Shown here piece by piece: positions 19,262-27,541 of a stretch of DNA of 64,000 nt. This DNA is from Streptomyces tagetis (GTDB lineage Bacteria > Actinomycetota > Actinomycetes > Streptomycetales > Streptomycetaceae): NCBI RefSeq assembly GCF_018069565.1, contig NZ_JAGPNL010000001.1, positions 496,001-560,000 of the forward strand, written 5' to 3'. The number at the start of each line of letters is the position of its first letter. Position 1 is the stretch's first letter. The notes beneath the pieces are model-generated. The model had not been told where the DNA came from. It searched no databases and saw nothing but the letters and a program-made list of their open reading frames with translations. A program made the position numbers and the translations under genes.

Positions 19262-20788
19262 TCAGATGTCCCGTTCCTCCAGGGGCCTGGTCGCCGGGCC
19301 CTCGATCACCGAACCGTCGACGCCGAACCGGGAGCCGTGGCAGGGGCACTCCCACGCCTTCTCGGCCGCGTTGAACGCCACCAGACAGCCCAGGTGGGTG
19401 CAGCGCGCCGAGAGCGCGTGGGCTCTCCCGTCCTCGTCCCGGTAGACGGCGAGCCGGTCGCCGCCGGCCCGGACCACGGCGCCCTCGCCCCGCGGCAGGG
19501 CCTCCACCGGCGGCGCGGGCCGCAGCCGGTCCCCGACGAAGCGGCGGGCGATGTCCGCCTGCTTGCGCAGCAGCGCCGGTGCCTCGCGCACCGCCGTCGC
19601 CAGCCGCCTCGGGTCGTACAGCCCGCCCCAGGCGCACTCCTCGCCCTCGATCTGCCGGGTGAGCAGCAGCCCCGCCATGATCCCGCCGCTCAGCCCCCAG
19701 CCGCCGAAGCCGGTGGCGACGTGGACGCGCCGGGTGCCGGGGTGCAGCGGGCCCACCATCGCCACGGTGTCGGTGGGGTCGATGTCCTGGGTGGCCCAGG
19801 CGTACTCCGGCGACACGCCCGGGAAGTTCCGGGTGGCCCACGAGGTCAGCCGGTCGAAGCGTTCGCGCGTGTCGCCGGTGCCGGGCAGGAAGTGCTCCCC
19901 GGTGACCAGGAGCAGCCGCCGCGAGGTGTCGTCCCCGAGGGGTGCCGTGCGCACCGAGCGCGTGTTCTCCTCCGGCGTGATGTACATGCCGTCCGGGTCG
20001 AGGCCGGCCGCGACCGGCCCGGCCACCACCAGCTCCCGGCGCGGGACGAGACGGGCGAAGAGCAGCGCGCGGTCGAAGACCGGGTAGTGCGTGGCCACGA
20101 CCACGTCCCGCGCGGTCACCGTCGCCCCGGCCGTGGTGGAGACCCGGCACGGATCGCCCTCGGTCAGGCCGTCCACGGTGGTGTGCTCGTGAATCCGCCC
20201 GCCGCGCGCCTCCAGGTCGTCGGCGAGCGCGAGCAGGTACGACCGCGGGTGGAACTGGGCCTGCCCGGTGACCCGGACCGCGCCCGCCACCGGGAACGGC
20301 AGCCCCGTCTCCGTCACGAAGGCGGCCGGCAGCCCGGCCTGACGCGCCGCCTCCGCCTCGGCCCGCACCTCGTCGGCGCGGGCCGGGTCGCGGACGTAGG
20401 TGTACGCGTCGCGCGTCTCCCAGTCGCAGTCGATGCCCAGCTCGGCGGCGATGGAGGCGGCGCGCTCGATCGCCTCGGTCTGCGAGCGGGCGTAGAGCCG
20501 GGCGGCCTCGGGGCCGCGGGTGCGCCGCAGCCGCTCGTAGATCAGGGTGTGCAGGACGGTCAGCTTGGCGCTGGTGCGGCCGGTGACCCCGGCGGCGGTC
20601 CGGCCGGCGTCCAGCACCACCACCCGGCGGCCGGTCCGGGCCAGCTCCCAGGCCGTGCTCAGGCCGGCGATGCCCGCGCCGATCACGACGGCGTCGGCGT
20701 CGGTGTCGCCCTCCAGCGCGGGCCGTGAAGGCCCGCCGGGCGCGGTCCGGAGCCAGTACGAGTCACTGGCGTGTGTCGTGTCCGTCAT
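19262..20788 (-). CDS. FAD-dependent oxidoreductase with C-terminal Rieske [2Fe-2S] domain
   Basis: 508 residues from ATG 20788 (MTDTTHASDSYWLR); the longer frame to 21097 is low-complexity and crosses into the IS element. The N-terminal DAO/FAD fold has [19 protein letters not shown] (~30-48) and VVVLDAGRTAAGVTGRTSAK. The C-terminal ~80 residues form a Rieske domain with the cluster ligands in CTHLGCLVAF and CPCHGSRF. Proteins of this type oxidise small amines or amino acids and pass electrons through the Rieske centre; the substrate is unknown. The upstream spacer has a duplicated gggcggatcggcc unit (20879-20912) and an IS110-family element begins ~230 bp upstream, so its native promoter may be displaced. 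Confidence 0.9.
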   Translation of the reverse strand: MTDTTHASDSYWLRTAPGGPSRPALEGDTDADAVVIGAGIAGLSTAWELARTGRRVVVLDAGRTAAGVTGRTSAKLTVLHTLIYERLRRTRGPEAARLYARSQTEAIERAASIAAELGIDCDWETRDAYTYVRDPARADEVRAEAEAARQAGLPAAFVTETGLPFPVAGAVRVTGQAQFHPRSYLLALADDLEARGGRIHEHTTVDGLTEGDPCRVSTTAGATVTARDVVVATHYPVFDRALLFARLVPRRELVVAGPVAAGLDPDGMYITPEENTRSVRTAPLGDDTSRRLLLVTGEHFLPGTGDTRERFDRLTSWATRNFPGVSPEYAWATQDIDPTDTVAMVGPLHPGTRRVHVATGFGGWGLSGGIMAGLLLTRQIEGEECAWGGLYDPRRLATAVREAPALLRKQADIARRFVGDRLRPAPPVEALPRGEGAVVRAGGDRLAVYRDEDGRAHALSARCTHLGCLVAFNAAEKAWECPCHGSRFGVDGSVIEGPATRPLEERDI

Positions 20789-20955
20789 ACGCCCCGGGTA
20801 CCCCGCGGGGCCGGGCGTCACCGGGCTCGCGGGGGAACGGCGGCGCCGGGCCCGGAGGACAGGGGGCCGGGCGCCCGGCGGGCGGATCGGCCGGGCGGGC
20901 GGATCGGCCGGGTGGGCCCCAGGCCGGGGCCCGCCGTGTCGGGCTCGCCCGGATC

Positions 20956-20976
20956 GGGTCCGCAATGGGCCCGCCG
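20956..20976. repeat. Left arm of a 21-bp imperfect inverted repeat flanking the IS110 element
   Basis: gggtccgcaatgggcccgcc (+1 base) here matches the reverse complement of 22498-22518 at 18 of 21 positions without gaps. The arms are 1563 bp apart outer-to-outer and bracket the transposase gene. Confidence 0.65.
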
Positions 20977-21056
20977 TGGCCGGCCCCGGGGGGGTGCCTC
21001 TATGTCTTTCGTCAAGGCACCTCTGTCGGGTTTCGGCTGGTTCGGGCTTGCTGAAG

Positions 21057-22271
21057 CTATGCGGCGAGCTCGACGTCCGTCGGTGTCCGGGATTCATAGA
21101 AAGTGCCGTCGCGGAGCATGGCGAACAGGACGCTGATGCGTTGGCGGGCGAGGCGGAGAAGGGCCTGAGTGTGGGTCTTGCCGCGGGCGCGTTGCTTGTC
21201 GTAGTAGGCGCGGGAGGCCGGGTCGGCGTTCATGCAGGCGAAGGCGGACAGGAACATCGCCCGTTTGAGCTGCCGGTTCCCGCCTCGGGGAGCGTGCTCG
21301 CCGTGAATCGAGGTCCCGGACTGCTTCGTGGTGGGGGCGAGGCCGGCGTAGGAGGCGAGGTGGGCGGCGGTGGGGAAGCTGGTGCCGTCGCCGACGGTGA
21401 CCAGCAGGACGGCGGCGGTCCTGACGCCGACGCCGGGCATCGACGTCAGGACCGGGGAAAGAGGGTGGGCCTCCAGCAGGGTGTTGATCCGGGCTTCCAT
21501 CGCCCGGCGCTGGGTGTGGACGGCGGCGAGCGAGGCGGCCAGGGAGGGGATGACGATGTCGAGGGTGCCGGTGCCTGGGACCACGACGGTCTGCTCGTCG
21601 AGCGCGTCGAAGACGTCGTCGATGAGCCGGGTGGCCATGCGCGGGGCCTTGGGGCGGATCAGCTCCACGAGTCTGCGGCGGCCTGCCTTGCGCAGGGCGG
21701 CCGGGGAGCCGTAGCGCTCCAGGAGCCAGGTGACGGCCTGGTGGTCCAGGCGCGGGCCCAGGACGCGTTCCAGGGAGGGGTGGAACTGGGTGAGCAGGCC
21801 GCGTATCCGGTTGCTGGTGCGGGTGGCCTCGGCGGCGAGGTCCTGGTCGAAGCCGACGAGCACGGTCAGCTCGGCGGTGATCTCGTCGGTCAGTTCCAGC
21901 GAGCGCAGGGTGTGCGGCATCGTCCGTGCGGCGTCCGCGATCACCGCGGCGTCCTTGGCGTCGGTCTTGGCCTCGCCCGGGTAGAGGTCGGCGATCCGGC
22001 GCATGGCCAGTCCGGGCAGGTAGGCGACCTGGCAGCCCGCATCGCGGGCGACGGTCAGCGGCAGGGCGCCGATGGAGGCGGGTTGGTCGACGATCACCAG
22101 GACGGTGCCGAACTTGTCGCGCAGCTTGTCGAAGACGGCCCGCAGCCCGGGTTCGTTGGGCAGCGGTTTGTCGAAGACCTTCTTCCCGCCCGGGGTGAGC
22201 CCGTGACCGTGGTGAGCGGTCTTGCCGACGTCCAGGCCCAGGAACATGCCCACGTCTTCGATCTCGAACAT
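21057..22271 (-). CDS. IS110-family transposase
   Basis: 404 residues. The N-terminal DEDD RuvC-like domain has GLDVGKTAHHGHGL (first Asp), VIVDQPASIG (Glu/Asp strand) and GEAKTDAKDAAVIADAAR (the two final Asp). The C-terminal Tnp domain (~270-380) has SMPGVGVRTAAVLL, LASYAGLAPTTKQSGTS and PRGGNRQLKRAMF, which surround the nucleophilic serine region used in recombination. IS110 enzymes recombine without terminal inverted repeats, guided by a bridge RNA from a non-coding end. The protein is full length, so the copy may be active. It reads toward the Rieske oxidoreductase gene. Confidence 0.96.
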   Translation of the reverse strand: MFEIEDVGMFLGLDVGKTAHHGHGLTPGGKKVFDKPLPNEPGLRAVFDKLRDKFGTVLVIVDQPASIGALPLTVARDAGCQVAYLPGLAMRRIADLYPGEAKTDAKDAAVIADAARTMPHTLRSLELTDEITAELTVLVGFDQDLAAEATRTSNRIRGLLTQFHPSLERVLGPRLDHQAVTWLLERYGSPAALRKAGRRRLVELIRPKAPRMATRLIDDVFDALDEQTVVVPGTGTLDIVIPSLAASLAAVHTQRRAMEARINTLLEAHPLSPVLTSMPGVGVRTAAVLLVTVGDGTSFPTAAHLASYAGLAPTTKQSGTSIHGEHAPRGGNRQLKRAMFLSAFACMNADPASRAYYDKQRARGKTHTQALLRLARQRISVLFAMLRDGTFYESRTPTDVELAA

Positions 22272-22403
22272 TGTGCCCCTTCCCAGGGGAATTGACAGTG
22301 CCGGCCTCGGCTCGGGTGTCGTGCTCGCGCATCCACGTTATGCAGACCTGCCGCCCGTGAACTGTCCGGCATTGCGCCGGACCGGACGGTGGCCGGACCT
22401 CTG
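22272..22403 (-). ncRNA. Candidate IS110 bridge-RNA region
   Basis: Non-coding end immediately upstream of the transposase start. Read on the minus strand it can fold into several stems: tccggc/gccgga around gcaat (near 22372-22388), gcat/atgc around aacgtgg (near 22330-22344), and cccc/gggg just before the start codon. IS110 elements encode their bridge RNA in this position. Transcript ends and target/donor loops cannot be assigned by eye. Confidence 0.45.
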
Positions 22404-22497
22404 ATCAGCGTCTCCGACGAACACCCCCGGACCCGGTGACACCACCCCCCAGGTCATGCCGTCGACAGGGGGCAACAGTCATACCGGGCCCGGAGGC

Positions 22498-22518
22498 CAG
22501 CGGCCCCATTGCGGAGCC
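22498..22518. repeat. Right arm of the 21-bp imperfect inverted repeat
   Basis: cagcggccccattgcggagc (+1 base), the partner of 20956-20976. The 22404-22682 stretch that contains it has no gene; it holds this arm, a GC-rich hairpin and a gggcacgcc triplet repeat. Confidence 0.65.
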
Positions 22519-22596
22519 GCAGAAAACATAACGGGGCAGCCACGGGCCGGGCCCGGCGCCTGCCCGGCCCGGCCCGCAGCGCGCCGACCCGGCCAG

Positions 22597-22626
22597 GCCC
22601 CGCAGGGGCCGGCGGCCCTGCGGGGC
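22597..22626 (-). terminator. Hairpin downstream of the PhoX-like gene
   Basis: gccccgcaggggcc and ggccctgcggggc pair over 13 bp with one bulge and a 3-nt loop, 57 bp past the PhoX-like stop. There is no T-tract, as usual in Streptomyces. The adjacent 22627-22655 segment repeats gggcacgcc three times. Confidence 0.6.
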
Positions 22627-22682
22627 ACGCCGGGCACGCCGGGCACGCCGGGCAGGCCCGCCTGGCAAGGCACCCGTAGGGG

Positions 22683-24074
22683 TCAGCCGTGCCAGGGGCC
22701 GGTGACGGCGAAGGTCGTCCCGGGCGTGTAGCAGTTGACGTACATGGTGGCGCCGTCGGGGGAGAAGGTGACCCCGGCGAACTCGCCCCACTCCGGCTTC
22801 CCCGGCGTGCCGATGTCCTGCCGGCCGCGGGCCATCGCGTAGACCTCGCCGCGTGGGGTGACGCCGAAGACGTGCTGGGCGCCGTCGCCGTCCTCGCAGA
22901 CCATGAGGCCGCCGCTGGGCGCCAGGCAGATGTTGTCCGGGGACTCGCCGGGCAGTTGGACGTCGGTGTCCGGGCCGAAGACGACGACCAGGGTGAGCCG
23001 ACGCCGCTCGGGGTCGTAGCGCCAGATCTGGCCGTGGTGGTCGGCGGCCGACCCCTCCGCGCTGCGGGCGAAGGACGACACGAAGTACACGCTCCCGCCG
23101 CCCCAGTAGCAGCCCTCCAGTTTCTGCGCGTGGGTGATGCCGCCGCGGCCGAAGTCCTGGAAGCGGACGGGCGTGCCGGACGCGAGCGGGTCGGGCACGT
23201 CCACCCACTCGACGCCGTCGAAGCGGGTGCCGGTCTCCTGGATCGTGGACAGGTCGGGCACGCCGGGCACCCGCATCGCCTGGAGCCGGCCGCCCGCGCG
23301 CAGCGAGCCGGTGCCGCCCAGCGGCTTGGCGGGCAGGAACCGGTAGAAGAGGCCGAACGGGTGGTCGAAGGCGTCCTCGGTCTCGTAGATCACGCCCAGG
23401 CGGGGGTCCACGGCGACCGCCTCGTGCTGGAAGCGGCCCATCGCCTTCAGCGGCACCGCCCCGGTGCGGTGCGGGTCGGCCGGGTCGACCTCGAAGACGA
23501 AGCCGTGGTCCCGCTCGTACCCGTTGGTGCCGGCCCGGTCCTCGGTCTCCTCACAGGTCAGCCAGGTGTTCCAGGGGGTGGGTCCGCCCGCGCAGTTGAC
23601 GGCCGTGCCGGCGACGGCGACCCGCTCGTCCCGGACGTCGCCGGCGGCGTCCAGGGTCAGGACGGTGCAGCCGCCCTTGCCGCCCCGGTCGTAGGTCAGG
23701 CCCTCGACGGTGGGGACGGGGAAGGCGGCGTCGACGCGGTTCTCGTGGTTGCGCACCAGGCGGACCCGGCCCCGGCCGCCCGGCGTGCCGACCGGGAAGG
23801 CGGCCATGCCGTCGTGGTGGGAGGGGACCGGGCCCTCGCCGGAGCGCAGCGGGTCGCCCTCGCGGGACAGGACCCGGTAGCGGAAGCCGCGCGGCAGGTC
23901 GAGCAGGCCGTCGGGGTCGGGGACGAGGGGGCCGTGACCGGCGCCGCGGGGGGTCCGCGCGGCGGCCGTGCCGGCGAAGACCTCGGAGAGGGCCCCGGTG
24001 AAGACGATGCCCGCTCCGAGGGCTCCGGAGCGGGCGAGGACTTCCCGGCGGGACGCGGGACGTGACACGGACAT
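22683..24074 (-). CDS. PhoX-type alkaline phosphatase family protein (DUF839), Tat-exported
   Basis: 463 residues from ATG 24074, preceded by AGGAAGG. The twin-arginine signal is SRREVLARSGALGAG followed by an Ala-rich h-region. Family segments include GFRYRVLSREGDPL, RLVRNHENR (~100), WLTCEETEDR (~185), RFQHEAVAVDP, GGGSVYFVSSFARS, and the C-terminal PDNICLAPSGGLMVCEDG and GVTFSPDGATMYVNCYTPG, which belong to the beta-propeller PhoX fold that binds Ca and Fe. PhoX enzymes hydrolyse phosphomonoesters outside the cell under phosphate limitation. I did not find a clear PHO box upstream. The IS110 element lies downstream. Confidence 0.88.
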   Translation of the reverse strand: MSVSRPASRREVLARSGALGAGIVFTGALSEVFAGTAAARTPRGAGHGPLVPDPDGLLDLPRGFRYRVLSREGDPLRSGEGPVPSHHDGMAAFPVGTPGGRGRVRLVRNHENRVDAAFPVPTVEGLTYDRGGKGGCTVLTLDAAGDVRDERVAVAGTAVNCAGGPTPWNTWLTCEETEDRAGTNGYERDHGFVFEVDPADPHRTGAVPLKAMGRFQHEAVAVDPRLGVIYETEDAFDHPFGLFYRFLPAKPLGGTGSLRAGGRLQAMRVPGVPDLSTIQETGTRFDGVEWVDVPDPLASGTPVRFQDFGRGGITHAQKLEGCYWGGGSVYFVSSFARSAEGSAADHHGQIWRYDPERRRLTLVVVFGPDTDVQLPGESPDNICLAPSGGLMVCEDGDGAQHVFGVTPRGEVYAMARGRQDIGTPGKPEWGEFAGVTFSPDGATMYVNCYTPGTTFAVTGPWHG

Positions 24075-24175
24075 GGGCGGGGGCCTTCCTGCTGGGGGAC
24101 AGGACAGTGACCCCGTCGTGTCTACCACCGGATCGGCACCCCTGGAACCGTACGTGCGGGGGGTGTCACCGGGCG

Positions 24176-25033
24176 TCACTCCCCGGCGCGGTCCCGGGAA
24201 CCGGCCGCGGGAGCCGAGGGGGCCGCCCCGTCACCGTGCGGCGGGGCCGCGCGGGAGGCGACGGCGGAGGGGTCGAGCTGCGCCCGCTCCAGGAAGCGGA
24301 GCAGCTCCACCGGGAAGGGCAGGACCAGCGTCGAGTTCTTCTCGGCGGCGACGGCCACCATGGTCTGGAGCAGCCGGAGCTGGAGCGCCGCGGGCTGTTC
24401 CTCCATCTGGCGGGCGGCGTCGGCGAGCTTCTTCGACGCCTGGTACTCGGCGTCGGCGTTGATGATCCGGGCCCGCCGCTCCCGGTCGGCCTCGGCCTGC
24501 CGGGCCATCGAGCGCTTCATCGTGTCCGGCAGGGAGACGTCCTTGATCTCCACCCGGTCGATCTGCACGCCCCAGCCGACGGCCGGGCTGTCGATCATCA
24601 GCTCCAGCCCCTGGTTGAGCTTCTCCCGGTTGGAGAGCAGATCGTCCAGGTCGCTCTTTCCGATGATCGAACGCAGCGAGGTCTGCGCCATCTGCGAGAC
24701 CGCGAACCGGTAGTCCTCGACCCGGACGAGGGCGTTGGCCGCGTCGACGACCTTGAAGTACACCACCGCGTCGACCCGCACGGTCACGTTGTCGCGGGTG
24801 ATGCCCTCCTGGGCGGGGACCGGCAGCGTCACGATCTGCATGTTGACCTTGTGCAGGTGGTCGACGAACGGGATCACCATCGTGAACCCGGGCTCGCGGA
24901 CCGTCCCCGCGAGCCGGCCGAGCCGGAAGACCACCCCGCGCTCGTACTGCTTGACGACCCGCGCCGCCGACAGTGCGTAGAGGACCGCGACGCCCGCGAT
25001 GACGGCGATCACGGTGAGCAGCACCTGGACCAT
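24176..25033 (-). CDS. Slipin (SPFH/band-7 membrane protein)
   Basis: 285 residues from ATG 25033 with a strong GAGGAGGT ribosome binding site. One N-terminal membrane helix (VQVLLTVIAVIAGVAVLYAL) precedes the band-7 domain (~25-200) with VVKQYERGVVFRLGRL, PGFTMVIPFVD, TRDNVTVRVDAVVYFKV and SLRSIIGKSDLDDLLSNRE, typical of stomatin/slipin. A short coiled coil (ADAEYQASKKLADAARQM) and an Ala/Pro/Gly-rich tail follow. Slipins oligomerise at the inner membrane and regulate proteases or channels. Usually an NfeD protease partner is adjacent; none is seen here. Stand-alone gene between PhoX and zapE, all on the minus strand. Confidence 0.94.
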   Translation of the reverse strand: MVQVLLTVIAVIAGVAVLYALSAARVVKQYERGVVFRLGRLAGTVREPGFTMVIPFVDHLHKVNMQIVTLPVPAQEGITRDNVTVRVDAVVYFKVVDAANALVRVEDYRFAVSQMAQTSLRSIIGKSDLDDLLSNREKLNQGLELMIDSPAVGWGVQIDRVEIKDVSLPDTMKRSMARQAEADRERRARIINADAEYQASKKLADAARQMEEQPAALQLRLLQTMVAVAAEKNSTLVLPFPVELLRFLERAQLDPSAVASRAAPPHGDGAAPSAPAAGSRDRAGE

Positions 25034-25140
25034 GGCGACCTCCTCGCCCGGGGGTCTGTTTCCACCTCTTCTGTCACGATATGCCCGGCGAGGGGGGTAG
25101 GGCATGCCCGCGACCGCGTGCGTTCCGCGGCGGGCGGGGG

Positions 25141-26256
25141 TCAGGCGTCGACGAGGCGTCCGGCGTCCCTGGCCAGGGCGGTGAGCCGGGAGATGGCCCG
25201 GAAGTACTTCTTCCGGTAGCCGCCGCGCAGCATCTCCTCCCCGAAGAGCCGGTCGAAGGGGAGTCCGGAGGCGAGGACGGGTATCTCGCGGTCGTAGAGC
25301 CGGTCCGCGAGCACGACGAGGCGCAGCGCCGTCGACTGGTCCGGCACCGCCCGCACCCCGGTCAGGCACACCGCCGTGAGGCCGTCGGTGAGCGCCCCGT
25401 AGCGGCTGGGGTGGACGCGGGCCAGGTGGTCCAGGAGGTCGGGGAAGGAGTCCAGGGAGGCGCCCTCGGCGGTCTCGGCGACCCGGGTCACCTGCTCGTC
25501 GGAGTAGGGCGCCGGCGCCTCGGGCAGTCCGCGGTGGCGGTAGTCCTCGCCGTCGATGCGCACCGCGCGGAAGTGCGCGGACAGGCCCTGGATCTCGCGC
25601 AGGAAGTCGGCGGAGGCGAAACGGCCCTCGCCGAGCTTGCCCGGCAGGGTGTTGGAGGTCGCGGCGAGGGCGACGCCGGCCTCCACGAGCCTGCGGAGCA
25701 GGGTGGAGACGAGGACGGTGTCGCCGGGGTCGTCCAGCTCGAACTCGTCGATGCACAGCAGGCGGTGCCCGGAGAGGGTCTGCACGGTCTGCTGGAAGCC
25801 GAGGGCGCCGACCAGGTTGGTCAGCTCGACGAAGGTGCCGAACGCCTTGCGGGAGGGGTCGGCGGGGGTGGCGTGCCACAGGGAGGCGAGCAGGTGGGTC
25901 TTGCCGACGCCGTAGCCGCCGTCGAGGTAGACGCCGCGGGGGCCGGCGGGGGCCTTGGGTGCCTTGCTCCGCCCGAAGCCGAGGAAGCCGCGTCGCGCGC
26001 CGGACGCGGGGGCCCCGTCCAGTCCGGCCGCGAAGCCCTCCAGGACGCCGACGGCCTCGCTCTGGCTCGGCTGGTTCGGGTCCGGCAGGTACGTCCCGAA
26101 GCGGACCGAGTCGAAACGCGGCGGCGGCACCATCTCGGCGACCAGCCGGTCCGCGGGGACGCGCGGCTCACGGGCGCACAGGGAGAGCGGGGCCGGGCCG
26201 GCTATCGGGGACGACGAGCCGGGAAGGGCGGAACCGGGAGCGGAGGAGGACGACAC
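25141..26256 (-). CDS. zapE: AFG1/ZapE-family ATPase
   Basis: About 371 residues. I favour GTG 26254-26256 (VSSSSAPGS..) after TGGGGG over the ATG 24 bases upstream at 26280; both fit. The P-loop is LDGGYGVGKTHLLA (~115), Walker B is LLCIDEFELDDPGD (~165), and sensor 1 is LAATSNTLPGKL. The C-terminal FDRLFGEEMLRGGYRKKYFRAISR segment is usual. ZapE destabilises FtsZ filaments in Escherichia coli, and its eukaryotic relative AFG1 acts in mitochondrial protein quality control; the Streptomyces role is inferred from family. Divergent from the RibD-like gene across a spacer with 30-bp tandem repeats. Confidence 0.9.
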   Translation of the reverse strand: MSSSSAPGSALPGSSSPIAGPAPLSLCAREPRVPADRLVAEMVPPPRFDSVRFGTYLPDPNQPSQSEAVGVLEGFAAGLDGAPASGARRGFLGFGRSKAPKAPAGPRGVYLDGGYGVGKTHLLASLWHATPADPSRKAFGTFVELTNLVGALGFQQTVQTLSGHRLLCIDEFELDDPGDTVLVSTLLRRLVEAGVALAATSNTLPGKLGEGRFASADFLREIQGLSAHFRAVRIDGEDYRHRGLPEAPAPYSDEQVTRVAETAEGASLDSFPDLLDHLARVHPSRYGALTDGLTAVCLTGVRAVPDQSTALRLVVLADRLYDREIPVLASGLPFDRLFGEEMLRGGYRKKYFRAISRLTALARDAGRLVDA

Positions 26257-26366
26257 GATCCCCCATCGTAGGGCCTCCACCCCGCGCCTTCGGCCCCCGA
26301 GTGACGAGAACGACCCCGCCGGGGCGCGGGCGTGCCCGCCGCGGGCTCGGCGCGGGTGGGGGCGGT

Positions 26367-26456
26367 GACCCCGGGTGCGGCGCCGGTGCGGAGGGCGACC
26401 TCGGGTGCGCAGCCGGTGCGGTGGGCGACCCCGAGGGCGCCCGGTCGCCCACCCCG
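26367..26456. repeat. 30-bp tandem repeat between zapE and the RibD-like gene
   Basis: Two full 30-bp units (gaccccgggtgcggcgccgg.. at 26367 and gacctcgggtgcgcagccgg.. at 26397) and a decayed third from 26427. Located in the divergent intergenic region, immediately before the coding start at 26495. Confidence 0.7.
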
Positions 26457-26494
26457 CGCCTGCCGAGGCCGGCCCCCGTGGAAGACTGGGCGGT

Positions 26495-27301
26495 ATGCGA
26501 CGGCTGTTCCCTGTGACCGATCGGACCGATCGGACCGATCAGAGTGTGGAGCCCGCGGCCGGGGAGGACCGGGAGTGGGATCTCGGTGAGCTGGCCGACT
26601 TCTACGCGTACCCCGGGCCGGAGGAGCGCGGCGGGGCCCCGGCGTGGCTGCGGGCCAACATGGTCACCACGCTCGACGGCGCCGGGCAGCACGACGGCCG
26701 TTCGCAGCCCATCTCCAGCGCCGCCGACATGCGGGTCTTCGGCACGCTGCGGGCCCTCGCCGACGTGGTGATCGCCGGGGCCGAGACCGTACGCCAGGAG
26801 GGGTACCGGCCGGCCCGCGCGCGGGCCGAGTTCGCCGAGCGGCGCCGGGCCGCGGGGCAGGAGCCCGCCCCCGTGATCGCCGTGGTCAGCGCCAGTCTGG
26901 ACCTGGACTTCACGCTGCCGCTGTTCACCTCCCCGCTGACGCCCACCCTCGTGCTGACCGGTGCCGCCGCGGCCCCCGCCCGGATCGCCGCCGCCGAACG
27001 GTCGGGCGCCCGCGTGGTGATCGCCGGCGACGGCGTCGGCGTGGACCCCGCCCGCGCGGTCGCCGCGCTCGCCGGCCTCGGCCACACCCGGCTGCTGACC
27101 GAGGGCGGCCCGCGCCTGCTGGGACAGTTCGTCGCCGCCGGCGTCCTCGACGAGCTGTGCCTCACCGTCTCCCCGTTGCTCACCGCGGGCGACGCGCAGC
27201 GGATCGCGGGCGGACCCCCGGTGCGGGTGCCCCGGCGCCTCGCACTGGCGTCCCTTTTGGAGGAGGAAGGTTTCCTCTTCAGTCGCTACCGACGCGACTG
27301 A
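26495..27301 (+). CDS. Pyrimidine reductase family protein (RibD C-terminal / DHFR-like fold)
   Basis: 268 residues from ATG 26495 (MRRLFPVTD). The RibD_C fold is shown by LRANMVTTLDGAGQHDGRS, a substrate-binding strand, VFGTLRALADVVIAGAETVR, and TRLLTEGGPRLLGQFVAAGVLDEL with the conserved GGP(R/T)L NADPH-binding element. RibD_C reduces the ribosylamino side chain in riboflavin synthesis, but stand-alone actinobacterial members without the deaminase domain often serve other reductions. A 9-bp ATCGGACCG triplet near residues 9-17 encodes TDRTDRTDQ, a slippage-prone repeat inside the gene. Confidence 0.88.
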   Translation: MRRLFPVTDRTDRTDQSVEPAAGEDREWDLGELADFYAYPGPEERGGAPAWLRANMVTTLDGAGQHDGRSQPISSAADMRVFGTLRALADVVIAGAETVRQEGYRPARARAEFAERRRAAGQEPAPVIAVVSASLDLDFTLPLFTSPLTPTLVLTGAAAAPARIAAAERSGARVVIAGDGVGVDPARAVAALAGLGHTRLLTEGGPRLLGQFVAAGVLDELCLTVSPLLTAGDAQRIAGGPPVRVPRRLALASLLEEEGFLFSRYRRD

Positions 27302-27433
27302 CCACGCGACCGGACCGGGGCCCGACCGCGACCCGACCGCGACCCCACCGTGATCGGACGGGTGTTCGGGGCGTACCGCAGAGCTGGTAATCGGCGGAAT
27401 CAACCGTTCCGTTTAGCCAGCGCCGGGCAGACT

Positions 27434-27475
27434 GAAACCGGCAGCACCCGTGCGATCACGGGGCAGGATGGTTTC
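27434..27475 (+). promoter_or_regulatory. Nested stem-loop in the leader of the 157-aa gene
   Basis: Outer arms gaaacc (27434-27439) and ggtttc (27470-27475) enclose a perfect cccgtg-cgat-cacggg hairpin (27447-27462). It ends 66 bp before the GTG start at 27542. Could be a cis-acting RNA, an attenuator, or a protein-binding palindrome. The 27302-27541 spacer holds no gene; it also has a cccgaccgcga direct repeat near 27320. Confidence 0.4.
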
Positions 27476-27541
27476 CGCAGGGTCCCGTACGGCCCACGGA
27501 GGGTGGGCCCGCGAGGGCCCTCGAAGGAGAAGGGGCGCCTG

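Larger units (their letters stand above)
21019..22403 (-). mobile_element. IS110-family insertion sequence (ends approximate)
   Basis: The element holds one transposase gene (21057-22271), a ~132-nt upstream non-coding segment and a short downstream segment, the layout of the IS110 subgroup. A 7-bp direct repeat acctctg at 21019-21025 and 22397-22403 could be the duplicated recombination core, but a 7-mer match in windows this size can occur by chance, so the ends are tentative. An alternative is that the 21-bp inverted repeats at 20956 and 22498 mark the outer limits. Base composition is less GC-biased than the neighbours near 21001-21060 and 22261-22360, consistent with transferred DNA. Confidence 0.6.

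Noticed and set aside
20789..21018. N-terminal extension of the Rieske oxidoreductase to 21097
   Set aside because: Upstream codons are Pro/Arg low-complexity and enter the IS element; the MTDTTHAS start is better.
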